Source: Desulfarculaceae bacterium (GTDB lineage: Bacteria; Desulfobacterota; Desulfarculia; Desulfarculales; Desulfarculaceae). Taken from it: a stretch of DNA of 64,000 nucleotides. Of this stretch, positions 34,646 to 47,207 are shown piece after piece. The stretch is from positions 62,001 through 126,000 of the forward strand of contig JAIPEN010000004.1 of the NCBI GenBank assembly GCA_021737145.1. Direction: 5' to 3'. Position numbers and translations under genes: made by a program. Numbering within the stretch: position 1 is the stretch's first letter; the number at the start of each line of letters is the position of its first letter. The notes beneath the pieces were generated by a model, which was given only the letters and a program-made list of their open reading frames with translations, was not told where the DNA came from and made no database searches.

Positions 34646-35611
34646 TTATGCGCCCAGGGCCTTGTTAATCACCTCGTCGCTGACCGTGTAAGGATCCTCG
34701 CCGCCGCCGAGCACCCGCTCCACCAGGGGCTCCATGCCCTGCCCGGCCTCCAGGCGCGCCACCAGGCGCTCCATGATGCCGCTCTGGATCAGGTCCAACA
34801 GCTCTCGCCTGAGGCTCTCGCGGCGGCGCTCCTTGAGCCGTTTGCCGTCCTCGGCCGACAGAATCTCCAAGTGGCCGTCCAGCGCCTCCATGAGCTCGGG
34901 CAGGCCCCGGCCGTCCAGGGCGCTGGTGGTCAGCACCGGCGGCTCCCAGCCTGCCCGGTGCTCGTGCCCGCCGCTCAGGGCCAGCATGTTTCTCAGCTCC
35001 TGCACGGTGCGCCCCACCCCGTCGCGGTCCATCTTGTTGACCACGAAGATGTCGCCCGCCTCCAGGATGCCCGCTTTGATGGCCTGGATGTCGTCGCCCA
35101 GGCCGGGCACGGTGACGATCACCGTGGTATCGGCCATGCGCACGATCTCCACCTCGTCCTGGCCCACGCCCACCGTCTCCACCAGCACCACGTCGCGGCC
35201 CATGGCCTCCATCACCGTGACCACCCCGTGGGCCGAGGCGGTCAGCCCGCCGAAGTGTCCCCGGGTGGCCAGGGAGCGGATAAACACTCCCTCGTCGGTG
35301 GCGTGGCGCTGCATGCGGATGCGGTCGCCCAATATGGCCCCGCCGGAAAAGGGGCTGGTGGGGTCCACCGCCACCACGCCGACGGTCTTGCCTTGGCCGC
35401 GGAAATGCTCCACCAACACGTCGGTGAGGGTGGACTTGCCCACCCCCGGCGAGCCGGTGAGCCCGATGATGCGGGAGTGGCCGGCATGAGGGTACAGCAG
35501 GGAAAGGACCTCGCGCCAACCGGGCTGGCCGTCGTCGATGTCGCGCATCAGCCGGGCGATGGTCCGGATGTCTCCGGCCAGGACTTTTTCGGCTCTTTGC
35601 TCAGGTGTCAT
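34646..35611 (-). CDS. MeaB/ArgK-family G-protein chaperone
   Basis: P-loop GTPase that protects and reloads B12-dependent acyl-CoA mutases. About 321 residues from ATG 35611; the start is poorly marked, with GAGGAG about 20 bases upstream. Motifs: Walker A GSPGVGKST (about 47-55), the switch regions including VVAVDPTSPFSGGAILGDRIRM, the DVVLVETVGVGQDE strand and NKMD. No mutase gene is in this window, so the partner (methylmalonyl- or isobutyryl-CoA mutase) is encoded elsewhere or the locus is split. Confidence 0.9.
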   Translation of the reverse strand: MTPEQRAEKVLAGDIRTIARLMRDIDDGQPGWREVLSLLYPHAGHSRIIGLTGSPGVGKSTLTDVLVEHFRGQGKTVGVVAVDPTSPFSGGAILGDRIRMQRHATDEGVFIRSLATRGHFGGLTASAHGVVTVMEAMGRDVVLVETVGVGQDEVEIVRMADTTVIVTVPGLGDDIQAIKAGILEAGDIFVVNKMDRDGVGRTVQELRNMLALSGGHEHRAGWEPPVLTTSALDGRGLPELMEALDGHLEILSAEDGKRLKERRRESLRRELLDLIQSGIMERLVARLEAGQGMEPLVERVLGGGEDPYTVSDEVINKALGA

Positions 35612-35652
35612 GAATCCGGCCGAGGCCGTCTCCTCTCTTGATGGTTCGCCGC

Positions 35653-36801
35653 CTACCGCTTCTTCAACAGGTTGCGGGCGATGACCAGGCGCATGATCTC
35701 GTTGGTGCCTTCGTATATCTGGGTGATCTTGGCGTCGCGCATGTGGCGCTCCATGGGGTACTCCTTGCAATACCCGTAGCCGCCCAGAATCTGCACGCCC
35801 TCGATGGCCGCGCTCATGGCCGCGTCCGAGGCGAACATCTTGGCCATGGCCGAGTTCTTCTCAAAGTGCATATGCTGGTTTTCCATCCAGGCGGCCTTGA
35901 GCAGCAGCAGCTCCGCCGCCTCCAGGGCCGCGGCCATGTCGGCCATCTTCCACTGGATGGCCTGGAAGGCCGATATGGGCCGGCCGAACTGCTCGCGCTC
36001 GCCGGCGTATTGGATGGCCTCTTCCAGCACCGCCTTGCCGATGCCCAGGGCCTGGGAACCGATGCCGATGCGCCCCGAGTCCAGGGTGGTGAGCATCTGC
36101 CGGAGGCCGCCGCCCTCCTGGCCCAAAAGGTTCTCCTTGGGGATGCGCGCGTCCTCGAACACCAGCTCCGAGGTGCCCGAGGCGCAGATGCCCAGCTTGT
36201 CCTCCACCCGGCCCACCGAAAAGCCGGGGGTGTTCTCCAGGTCCACCACGAACGAGCTGATGCCCTTGGCCCCGGCCTCCTTGTCGGTCACCGCCGCGAT
36301 GACGGCGTAAGAGGCCACGTTGCCGTTGGTGATGAATTTCTTTTCGCCGTTGAGCACCCACTCGTTGCCGTCCAAGACCGCGGTGGTGCGCATGGCGGCC
36401 GGGTCGGAGCCCGCGCCGGCCTCGGTCAGACCGTAGCAGCCGATCTTGGCGCCAGAGGCCACCGGGGTGAGAAAGGCCTTTTTCTGCTCCTCGTTGCCAA
36501 AGGTGGCCACCGGGAAGCAATAGAGCGAGTTGTTCACGCTCATGATCACGCCCACGCTGGCGTCGCCCCGGGATATCTCGCTCAGGGCCAGCACGTAGGA
36601 CACGTAGTCCATGCCCGCGCCGCCGTATTCCTCGGGCACCGCGATGCCCATGAAGCCCAACTCGCCCAGGGCCGCGCAGGCCTCGGCCGGGTGCTCGTGG
36701 GTCTCGTCAAAATGGGCCGCCTTGGGCTTCAAGTCCTCGTCGGCGATCCTGGCCGCCGTGTCCTTGACCATCTGCTGCTCTTCGGTCAAAGCGAAATTCA
36801 T
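35653..36801 (-). CDS. acyl-CoA dehydrogenase (first of the island)
   Basis: 382 residues from ATG 36801 (MNFALTEEQQMVKDTAARIA). Flavin/substrate loop CYGLTEAGAGSDPAAM (about 120-135) and the C-terminal GGYGYCKEYPMERHMRDAKITQIYEGTNEI with catalytic Glu. This form is close to butyryl-CoA/short-chain dehydrogenases. It lies about 125 bases after the crotonase gene. With two thiolases and a crotonase it completes a short-chain beta-oxidation (or reverse butyrate) sequence except for 3-hydroxyacyl-CoA dehydrogenase, which is not in this window. Confidence 0.94.
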   Translation of the reverse strand: MNFALTEEQQMVKDTAARIADEDLKPKAAHFDETHEHPAEACAALGELGFMGIAVPEEYGGAGMDYVSYVLALSEISRGDASVGVIMSVNNSLYCFPVATFGNEEQKKAFLTPVASGAKIGCYGLTEAGAGSDPAAMRTTAVLDGNEWVLNGEKKFITNGNVASYAVIAAVTDKEAGAKGISSFVVDLENTPGFSVGRVEDKLGICASGTSELVFEDARIPKENLLGQEGGGLRQMLTTLDSGRIGIGSQALGIGKAVLEEAIQYAGEREQFGRPISAFQAIQWKMADMAAALEAAELLLLKAAWMENQHMHFEKNSAMAKMFASDAAMSAAIEGVQILGGYGYCKEYPMERHMRDAKITQIYEGTNEIMRLVIARNLLKKR

Positions 36802-36928
36802 GACTCTTCCTCTGATTAAAGTATGCCGCGCGGACGCCCGCCGCCCCAGGCGGAGGCATATTGATGCATATTCACGATGCAGGCGAAAATGGCCCCGGAG
36901 GCGGCGCGCCCCCGGGACCATGCCGTCA

Positions 36929-37720
<792 letters not shown>

Positions 37721-37745
37721 CGTGCTTTCCCTCTCCCAATTTAGC

Positions 37746-38924
37746 CTATCGTTCCAGCACCAGGGCCGCGCCCTGGCCGCCGCCGATGCACAGGGTGGCC
37801 AGGCCCTGTTTGGCGTCGCGCTTGATCATTTCGTACAGCAAGGTGATCAGGATGCGGCAGCCCGAGGCGCCGATGGGGTGACCCAGGGCGATGGCTCCGC
37901 CGTTGACGTTGACGATCTCGGGGTCGAAGCCCAGCTCCTTGATCACGGCCAGGGCCTGGGTGGCAAAGGCCTCGTTGGCCTCGATGAGGTCCAGGTCCTG
38001 AACCTTGCCGTCATACTTGGCCATGGCCGCCTTGGTGGCCGCGATGGGCCCGATGCCCATGTAGGCCGGGTCCACGCCGCCCCAGCCGTAGCTCTTGATG
38101 CTGGCCATCACGTTGAGGCCCTCGGCCTCGGCCACCTCACGGCTGGTCACCAGCACGCAGGCCGCGCCGTCGTTGATGCCCGAGGCGTTGCCCGCGGTCA
38201 CGGTGCCGTCCTTCTTGAAGGCCGGGCCCAGCTTGGCCATGGCCTCCAGGCTGGCTCCGAAGCGGGGATGCTCGTCGGTGTCGGCGATCTTGGGGTCGCC
38301 CTTCCTTTGGGGAATGACCACCGGCACGATCTCTTCCTTGAAACGCCCCGAGGTGATGGCCGCCTCGGCCCGGTTCTGGCTGGTCACGGCCAGCTGGTCC
38401 TGCTCCTCGCGGGTGATGCCGAACTTCTCGGCCACGTTCTCGGCGGTCAGGCCCATGTGGTACTTGTTGAAGATGTCGAACAGGCCGTCGTGGATCATGG
38501 AGTCGATGACCTTGCCGTCGCCCATGCGCATGCCCCAGCGGCTCTTGGGCAGCAGATAAGGGGCCTGGGTCATGTTCTCGGTGCCGCCGGCCAGAACCAT
38601 GCGGCTGTCGCCGCACTTGACCGCCTGGGCGGCCAGCATCACGCTCTTGAGGCCAGAGGCGCAGACCTTGTTGATGGTGAACGCGTTGGACTCCACCGGG
38701 ATGCCGGAGTGCACCTGCACCTGGCGGGCAACGTTCTGACCCAGACCCGCGCCCAGCACGTTGCCCAGGATGACTTCGTCTATCGCGGCGGGGTCCACCC
38801 CGGCCCGTTCCATGGTGGCCTTGGCCGCCGTGATACCCAGGTCCACGGCCGTGACCCCTTTGTACATGCCGCCGAAACGACCCACCGCGGTGCGCGCCGC
38901 GCCAACAATAACCGCTTCTTTCAT
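37746..38924 (-). CDS. acetyl-CoA acetyltransferase (thiolase) 2
   Basis: 392 residues from ATG 38924. Nucleophilic Cys in [11 protein letters not shown] (about 85-95), His in [11 protein letters not shown] (about 347-357) and Cys base in [10 protein letters not shown] near the end: a complete thiolase II. It can cleave 3-ketoacyl-CoA or condense two acetyl-CoA. Followed by the crotonase (25 bases). It and the next thiolase upstream share the same motif pattern, suggesting duplication with split chain-length roles. Confidence 0.95.
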   Translation of the reverse strand: MKEAVIVGAARTAVGRFGGMYKGVTAVDLGITAAKATMERAGVDPAAIDEVILGNVLGAGLGQNVARQVQVHSGIPVESNAFTINKVCASGLKSVMLAAQAVKCGDSRMVLAGGTENMTQAPYLLPKSRWGMRMGDGKVIDSMIHDGLFDIFNKYHMGLTAENVAEKFGITREEQDQLAVTSQNRAEAAITSGRFKEEIVPVVIPQRKGDPKIADTDEHPRFGASLEAMAKLGPAFKKDGTVTAGNASGINDGAACVLVTSREVAEAEGLNVMASIKSYGWGGVDPAYMGIGPIAATKAAMAKYDGKVQDLDLIEANEAFATQALAVIKELGFDPEIVNVNGGAIALGHPIGASGCRILITLLYEMIKRDAKQGLATLCIGGGQGAALVLER

Positions 38925-38989
38925 GATGGCTCCTCTGCAACTATCCGGTTGTAATTCTCTCGCGTAAGGTTCGCGCCCGTCCAGGCGCG

Positions 38990-40168
38990 TTAAATGTTTT
39001 CCAAAACGAGGCTCACCGCCTCGCCGCCGCCCAGGCACAGGCTGGCCATGCCGGTGGCCGCGCCGGTGTCTTGCATGGCGTAAATCAGGGTGGTCAGCAC
39101 CCGGCCCCCCGAGGCGCCGATGGGATGGCCGATGGACAGCGCCCCGCCGAAAATATTGATGCGCTCGGGGTCCAGGCCCAGCTCCCGCTGCACCGCGATG
39201 GAGCTGGAGGCGAAGGCCTCGTTGACCTCCATGAGCTCGATGTCCTTGGGGTCGATGCCCTGCTTGGCCGCCACCTTGGGGATGGACCAGATGGGCGCCA
39301 CCAACACGTACTTGGGGTCGATGCCCGCCGCGCCCTGGGCCCCCACCTTGACCATGGGGGTCACTCCCAATTCCTTGGCCTTGTCCGCGCTCATCACCAC
39401 CACGGCCGCGGCCCCGTCGTTGAGGCTGGAGGCGTTGCCCGCGGTGACCGTGCCGTCTTTCTTGAACACCGTCCGAAGCCCGCTTAGCCGGTCCAGGTCC
39501 GGGGCCATGAGGCCCTCGTCCTTGGCCACCACCTTGGGCTCGCCCTTGCGCTGCGGTATCTCCACCGGCACGATCTGGGACTCGAAGCGGCCCTCCTGGG
39601 CTGCCTTGAGGCTCTTTTCGTAGGACTCGAAGGCGAACAGATCCTGGTCCGTGCGGCTCACCCCGTACTTCTCGGCGCAGAGTTCGGCGCTCATGCCCAT
39701 ATGGAAGTCGTTGATGTGGTCCCACAGCCCGTCGTGCACCATGGAGTCCACGGCCTTGCCGTCGCCCATGCGCTGGCCCGTGCGCGCCTGGGGCAGCAGG
39801 TAGGGCGCGTTGGACATGCTCTCCATGCCTCCGGCCACCACCACCTCGGCATCGCCGCAGGCCACGGCCTGGGCAGCCAGCATCACGCTTTTAAGCCCCG
39901 AGCCGCAGACCTTGTTAACGGTGATGCAGCCCACCTCATAGGGCAGCCCGGCTCGAAGCGCGGCCTGCCGGGCCGGGTTCTGGCCCAGGCCCGCGGGCAG
40001 CACACAGCCCATGATCACCTCGTCCACCGCCGTGGGCTCGATGCCCGCCCGGCTTATGGCCTCGTTGATCACCACCACGCCCAGTTGGTTGGCGTTCAGG
40101 CTGGAAAGCCCGCCCAGAAAGGAGCCCACCGCCGTGCGGCAGGCACTCACAATGACCACGTCGCGCAT
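38990..40168 (-). CDS. acetyl-CoA acetyltransferase (thiolase) 1
   Basis: 392 residues from ATG 40168 ([15 protein letters not shown]). Catalytic segments [22 protein letters not shown] and [11 protein letters not shown] are intact. It lies 61 bases after the regulator gene and 65 bases before the second thiolase. Active-site loops of the two copies differ (CGSG against CASG; CLGGGEA against CIGGGQG), so substrate ranges may differ. Confidence 0.95.
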   Translation of the reverse strand: MRDVVIVSACRTAVGSFLGGLSSLNANQLGVVVINEAISRAGIEPTAVDEVIMGCVLPAGLGQNPARQAALRAGLPYEVGCITVNKVCGSGLKSVMLAAQAVACGDAEVVVAGGMESMSNAPYLLPQARTGQRMGDGKAVDSMVHDGLWDHINDFHMGMSAELCAEKYGVSRTDQDLFAFESYEKSLKAAQEGRFESQIVPVEIPQRKGEPKVVAKDEGLMAPDLDRLSGLRTVFKKDGTVTAGNASSLNDGAAAVVVMSADKAKELGVTPMVKVGAQGAAGIDPKYVLVAPIWSIPKVAAKQGIDPKDIELMEVNEAFASSSIAVQRELGLDPERINIFGGALSIGHPIGASGGRVLTTLIYAMQDTGAATGMASLCLGGGEAVSLVLENI

Positions 40169-40229
40169 GAGCAGACTCCACTCCTCTCCGGCCCTTGAAG
40201 ACCGGCGTTGCTCCCCCGGGTTCCCTGAA

Positions 40230-40904
40230 CTACTCGGCCGCTCCGCCGCCGGATCCCTCTTTCCGGCCACGGGCCGCGAAAAGCGGCGCGCTGATCACCC
40301 GGCGCACCCGCGCCAGGGACACCAGGCCGCTGTCTCCCAAATCATCTCCGCTGGCCTCCAGGAACAGAGCGCCCTGGCGCAGATAGAGCTCGCGGGGGGA
40401 CACGGTCAGGCGCTTTTCGCCCTGCCGCTGCTCCAGCACCAGCACCACCTGCCACTGTCCCCTGATCGCCTCTTCCAGGGCGGTGAGCACCCGGGGGTCG
40501 CAGCCGAAGCCGTCGGCCACCACCACCCCGTCCACTGCCTCGTCGAACCAATCCCGCACCGAGGGCGGAAGCTGGCGCACCAGGGTGCGCAGTCCGGCCA
40601 GGGCGCCCATGGCCAGGGAGTAGTCGCTCAGGCGGGTAAGCTCGCGCACCGCCAGAATCAGGGCGAACAGTTCGGCCAGGCTCATGCCCCGCACGCTGAA
40701 GGTGGTTTCCTTGTCCAGGACGAACCCACCCCGGCCCCGGGAATAGTGGAACCCGAAGCCCATGGCCAACAGGGTGTCACGGTCTTTGTAAAACTGTCGG
40801 CGGGATATCTGCAGACGGGCGCACATCTCGTCGGGACTGCGACGGGGATGAGCCTTGATATCGCAGATAATGTCCATGAGCCGGGCCAAGCGGCGGCTGT
40901 TCAT
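40230..40904 (-). CDS. WYL-domain transcriptional regulator of the acyl-CoA island
   Basis: 224-residue DeoR/YafY-like regulator. N-terminal winged helix (about 3-60: LMDIICDIKAHPRRSPDEMCARLQISRRQFYKDRDTLL in its core), then a WYL-type ligand-binding domain (about 120-210: VRRVISAPLF ends it). First gene of the minus-strand island, so it probably controls it and itself. A candidate promoter and inverted repeat lie just upstream (40928-40960). The ligand is unknown. Confidence 0.85.
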   Translation of the reverse strand: MNSRRLARLMDIICDIKAHPRRSPDEMCARLQISRRQFYKDRDTLLAMGFGFHYSRGRGGFVLDKETTFSVRGMSLAELFALILAVRELTRLSDYSLAMGALAGLRTLVRQLPPSVRDWFDEAVDGVVVADGFGCDPRVLTALEEAIRGQWQVVLVLEQRQGEKRLTVSPRELYLRQGALFLEASGDDLGDSGLVSLARVRRVISAPLFAARGRKEGSGGGAAE

Positions 40905-40927
40905 GCCCCTCCTTTCGCCCTAATCCA

Positions 40928-40960
40928 CCTCTACTTAGCCGAGATTAGAGGACAAGTCAA
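40928..40960 (-). promoter_or_regulatory. candidate promoter and operator of the acyl-CoA island
   Basis: On the minus strand TTGACT (40955-40960) and TAAGTA (40932-40937) are 17 bases apart. The -10 is poor. An inverted repeat CCTCTA / TAGAGG (40928-40933 and 40946-40951) overlaps the -10 and spacer, as expected for autoregulation by the WYL protein. Inference from layout. Confidence 0.4.
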
Positions 40961-41104
40961 GAAAGGCCGACCGAACGGCGGTAGTACAATGGCATCGCCG
41001 GTTCAGGCTAAACCCGTGGTCCGCCCCTTTCGTTGACACGCGCAAGGGGCTGGTCTATAAGAAGTAACCGCCCGCGCCGCACGGCGGGTGGAGGGTGGTT
41101 GGGC

Positions 41105-41845
41105 TTGCCAAAATTCCAAGAAAGAATCTACCGGGTCAAATGCGGCGGCAGCGGCTTGGCCTCCTTCACCGCCACGGTCAAGGAGACCGACCTCTGGATC
41201 ACCGCCTCCCAGGACCTGAGCCAAGAGGCGGTGGAAGCGGTAATGGTGGTGCGCCGGGGCCTGGAGAGCTATTTGCTGGAAAATCCGGCGGCGCTCACCT
41301 CCCTGGAGCCCCTGCCGCCGGACCCCACCGCTCCGCCGGTGATGCAGGCCATGCTGGCTGCGGGCCAGGCCGCCGGCACCGGTCCCATGGCCGCGGTGGC
41401 CGGAGCCATCGCCCAGGAGGTCGGCCGCCGCCTGAGCGAGCTGGCCGGGGAGGTCATGGTGGAGAACGGGGGCGACGTGTACCTGGCCACCGGGCGGGAC
41501 CTCACCGTCGGCCTGGAAGCGGGCGACTCGCCCATCTCCGGCCGCCTGGGCATCAAGATCGCCCACCGGGACATGCCCCTGTGCCTGGGCACCAGCTCGG
41601 GCACGGTGGGGCATTCGCTATCCCTGGGCAAGGCCGACGCGGCCACGGTAAAGGCCCCGGACGGGGCCCTGGCCGACGCCGCGGCCACCGCCCTGGGCAA
41701 CCGGGTGCACAGCGCCCGGGACCTGGAGGCGGCCCTGGACTGGGTCTCCGGGGTGCCCGGGGTCAGCGGCGCGCTCATCGTCATCGGGGCCAAGCTGGCC
41801 GCCTGGGGCGACATGGAGCTGGCGCCCCTGGGAGGCCCGGCATGA
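41105..41845 (+). CDS. UPF0280 family protein (ApbE-like fold)
   Basis: 246 residues from TTG 41105; GGAGG lies nine bases upstream, and the frame is open further back without a ribosome site. UPF0280 members look like relatives of ApbE FMN-transferases: VENGGDVYLATG (about 119-130), LGTSSGTVGHSLSLGKADAATV (about 163-184) and DAAATALGN are the family's conserved glycine-rich blocks. Biochemical role is not established; flavin or radical metabolism has been suggested by fold. It overlaps the next gene by four bases (ATGA). Confidence 0.85.
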   Translation: MPKFQERIYRVKCGGSGLASFTATVKETDLWITASQDLSQEAVEAVMVVRRGLESYLLENPAALTSLEPLPPDPTAPPVMQAMLAAGQAAGTGPMAAVAGAIAQEVGRRLSELAGEVMVENGGDVYLATGRDLTVGLEAGDSPISGRLGIKIAHRDMPLCLGTSSGTVGHSLSLGKADAATVKAPDGALADAAATALGNRVHSARDLEAALDWVSGVPGVSGALIVIGAKLAAWGDMELAPLGGPA

Positions 41846-42318
41846 CGCGCGTCGGGGTGATCTCGGACACCCACCTGAGCAGCTACGACCCGGAGCTGGC
41901 CCGGCGCACCGCCGAGGTCTTCGACGGGGTGGAGATGATCCTGCACGCCGGCGACATCACCGACCTGACGGTGCTCGACGCCCTGGAGGCTCCCCAGGTC
42001 ATCGCCGTGGCCGGCAACATGGACGGGCCCCCGGTCAGGGCCAACCTTCCCGTCAAGCGGACGGTGAAGGTGGGCGGCTTCAAGATCGGCCTGATCCACG
42101 GCTGGGGATCGCCCATGGGCCTGCCCGGCCGGGTCCTGGGCGAGTTCGAGGGCGTGGACGCGGTGGTCTTCGGCCATTCCCACCGCCCCACCAACCTTAT
42201 CAAGCAGGGTATACTGTTGTTTAACCCAGGTTCTTACGCCAAGGGCTTTCGGGGAAGCGGCACGGTGGGAATTTTGGAATTGGGCCAAGAGATAACCGGG
42301 CGCGTGCTAAAATTATAG
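41842..42318 (+). CDS. YfcE/MJ0936-type metallophosphoesterase
   Basis: 158 residues, calcineurin-like phosphodiesterase of the YfcE group: metal ligands in VISDTHLS (D8, H10), HAGDITD (D38), GNMD (N59), LIHGWG and GHSHRP. These small enzymes split phosphodiester bonds of small molecules. ATG 41842 overlaps the UPF0280 stop. Second gene of a seven-gene plus-strand run to 48951. Confidence 0.92.
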   Translation: MTRVGVISDTHLSSYDPELARRTAEVFDGVEMILHAGDITDLTVLDALEAPQVIAVAGNMDGPPVRANLPVKRTVKVGGFKIGLIHGWGSPMGLPGRVLGEFEGVDAVVFGHSHRPTNLIKQGILLFNPGSYAKGFRGSGTVGILELGQEITGRVLKL

Positions 42319-42328
42319 GGAGTAGCTG

Positions 42329-42814
42329 ATGGAAAATCTGTGGGCCCCTTGGCGCATGACCTACATTCTGGAAGAGGACAAACCCGAAGGCTGCATATTC
42401 TGCCTGGCCGTGGACGGCAAGGGCGCCGACGATCTGGTGCTGGGAGTGGGCGAGCACAGCCTGGTTATGATGAACAAGTATCCTTATAACAACGGCCATC
42501 TGCTGGTCGCCCCCCGGCGGCACCTGCCCGGCCTGGACCGACTGAGCGATTTGGAGATGACCGACCTGCTGTCCACGGTGCGCCGGGCGGTGAACGCCCT
42601 CAAAGAGGTCATGAACCCCGAGGGCTTCAACGTGGGCCTGAACCTGGGACGGGTGGCCGGAGCCGGCATCGAAGAGCACATGCATTTTCACGTGGTGCCC
42701 CGCTGGGGTGGAGACACCAACTTCATGACCGTCTTCGGCGAGGTCAGGGTGATCCCCGAGCACATCCGGGCCACCTGCGACAAGCTCCGCCCCTATTTCG
42801 CCGATCTCAAATGA
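42329..42814 (+). CDS. HIT-family hydrolase
   Basis: 161 residues, histidine-triad nucleotide hydrolase/transferase. N-terminal NLWAPWRMTYI and the zinc-like CIFC pair (about 22-25), helix-strand core with NKYPYNNGHLLVAPRRH, and active triad HMHFHVVPRW (about 111-120). The AP4A-phosphorylase-like branch is suggested by APWR. Eleven bases after the phosphoesterase stop; AGGGAG upstream of ATG. Confidence 0.93.
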   Translation: MENLWAPWRMTYILEEDKPEGCIFCLAVDGKGADDLVLGVGEHSLVMMNKYPYNNGHLLVAPRRHLPGLDRLSDLEMTDLLSTVRRAVNALKEVMNPEGFNVGLNLGRVAGAGIEEHMHFHVVPRWGGDTNFMTVFGEVRVIPEHIRATCDKLRPYFADLK

Positions 42815-42824
42815 AAGGCTGACC

Positions 42825-43265
42825 ATGGGCTATATCAAGGTGATCATACTTTCGGCGGTGGTGGCCCTGGCCATCATCTTCATGATCCAGAACATCACCC
42901 CCCTGAGTCATCCCCTGGGCATCCGGCTCAATCTGTTCTTCGTCAAGTGGGAGTCCACCCCCTACCCCACCTATCTGGTCATCCTCTTGGCCTTCTTCGT
43001 GGGACTGCTGGCCACCAGCCTGGTGGGCATCAGCGAGCGTTGGCGCCTGCGCCGCCAGGTCAAGGCCCAGGTCAAGAAGACCGAGGAGCTGCGCCGGGAG
43101 CTTAACAGCCTTCGCAACCTGCCGGTGACCGGGGAGCCCATGGTGGCCGGCGGCATGGCCCAGGGCGAGGACTTCAGCGCCAACGAGGCCGAGGCGGAAA
43201 GCGAGCTGCCCGCCCTGGATCAGACCGAGAACGACACGGCGTCCGCAGACAAGGAAAAGCGTTAA
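42825..43265 (+). CDS. LapA-like inner-membrane protein (DUF1049)
   Basis: 146 residues, two membrane helices (about 4-22 and 44-64) then a cytoplasmic coiled coil (RWRLRRQVKAQVKKTEELRREL, about 70-92) and an acidic tail. Matches LapA, which partners LapB in lipopolysaccharide assembly control. The LapB-like gene follows three bases later. Confidence 0.82.
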   Translation: MGYIKVIILSAVVALAIIFMIQNITPLSHPLGIRLNLFFVKWESTPYPTYLVILLAFFVGLLATSLVGISERWRLRRQVKAQVKKTEELRRELNSLRNLPVTGEPMVAGGMAQGEDFSANEAEAESELPALDQTENDTASADKEKR

Positions 43266-43268
43266 ATC

Positions 43269-44483
43269 ATGGGCGCGGTTTTATTTTCCTGGCAGGGAAT
43301 CGCGGTGACCACCGGCCATCTGGTGGCCGGTGGGATCCTTTTACTGGTGGGCTGGTTCATCGGCTGGCTGCTGGGCCGCTCGGGCCAGGCGCCTGCCGCG
43401 GCTCAGGACCAGACCCGTTCGCTGGCGCGCAGCGCCAGTGACGACGCCTTCATGCGCGGCATCAGCCACCTCATGGCCGACCACACCGATCAGGCCATCG
43501 AGGAGTTCACCAAGGCGGTGACCCTGAACTCCGACACGGTGGAGACCTACGTGGTGCTGGGCAACCTGTTCCGGCAAAAGGGCGAGATCGAGCGGGCAGT
43601 GCGCATCCGCCAGAGCATCATCGCCCGGCCCAACCTGGACGCCAAGGCCCATTTGCAGGCGGTCTACGACCTGGGCCTGGACTACAAGAAGGGCGGCCTG
43701 TTCAACCGCGCGGCCGAGGCCTTTGACGAGGTGCTCAAAAAAGATTCCCGCCACATCGAGGCCGCCCGCCAAATTGCCACGCTATACGAAGAGATGCGCG
43801 ACTGGGAGGCAGCCTTCGAGGCCCGCAAGCGCCTGGACCGCCTCACCAAGAGCGACAGCCGTCCGGTGCTGGCCCACTACAAGACCGAGCAGGGCAAGGA
43901 GCTGATGGTCTCGGGCCAACTGGATCGGGCCGAGGATGCCTTCAGCCAGGCCATCAACGTGGACAAGAACTGCCTGGACGCCTATCTGCACCTGGGCGAT
44001 TTGGAACTGGCCCGGGGACGGGCCCGCAAGGCCCTGGGGGTGTGGAAAAAGGCGGTCAAGCTTTCGCCCCAGTACGCCCATCTGGTGATCATGCGGGTGA
44101 ACGCGGCCGAGCAGGAGCTGGGCGAAAAGGCGGCCGAAGGCTTCTTTGCCGAGATCGACCCGGCCGCGGCCGAGGTGCCCACCCTCATGGCCCTGGCCCA
44201 GCACTATGCCCAGCACCAGGACCAGGACAAGGCCCTGGAGGTGGTGGGCATGGCCGTGGAACGGGCCCCTCACCTGCTGGACGCCCACCGCTTGCGGGGG
44301 CGCATCCTCTTGGAGGACGGCGACCGGGGACGGGCCCTGGAGGCCTATGCCCAGCTTTTGGACGAGATCGAGGGCGATCAGGCGCGTTACCAGTGCGGCC
44401 AGTGCGGCTTTGTGTCCCACCAACTCACCTGGAAGTGCCCCCGCTGCCACCGCTGGGACAGCATGCTGCCCCGGGTCCGCTAG
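43269..44483 (+). CDS. LapB-like TPR protein with rubredoxin-type C-terminus
   Basis: 404 residues: one N-terminal membrane helix (about 12-36), a series of TPR repeats (about 60-350) and a C-terminal zinc/iron ribbon CGQCGFVSHQLTWKCPRC (about 378-395). This is the LapB (YciM) architecture; LapB tunes LpxC degradation and so lipopolysaccharide synthesis. The N-terminal span is longer than E. coli LapB's. Pair with LapA; Gram-negative envelope implied. Confidence 0.88.
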   Translation: MGAVLFSWQGIAVTTGHLVAGGILLLVGWFIGWLLGRSGQAPAAAQDQTRSLARSASDDAFMRGISHLMADHTDQAIEEFTKAVTLNSDTVETYVVLGNLFRQKGEIERAVRIRQSIIARPNLDAKAHLQAVYDLGLDYKKGGLFNRAAEAFDEVLKKDSRHIEAARQIATLYEEMRDWEAAFEARKRLDRLTKSDSRPVLAHYKTEQGKELMVSGQLDRAEDAFSQAINVDKNCLDAYLHLGDLELARGRARKALGVWKKAVKLSPQYAHLVIMRVNAAEQELGEKAAEGFFAEIDPAAAEVPTLMALAQHYAQHQDQDKALEVVGMAVERAPHLLDAHRLRGRILLEDGDRGRALEAYAQLLDEIEGDQARYQCGQCGFVSHQLTWKCPRCHRWDSMLPRVR

Positions 44484-44570
44484 GGGTGTCTGGCGTAAGA
44501 CCATTGTTTCTGCTATGTTAGTCACTAACAGGAACCCCAAACCCTCTTCTGGAGTGGTGTCCCGCCAGCC

Positions 44571-47193
<2,623 letters not shown>

Positions 47194-47207
<14 letters not shown>

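Noticed and set aside
38925..39725. Possible fusion or frameshift upstream of thiolase 2
   Set aside because: The open frame upstream of ATG 38924 reads through thiolase 1 out of frame; both thiolases are complete alone.
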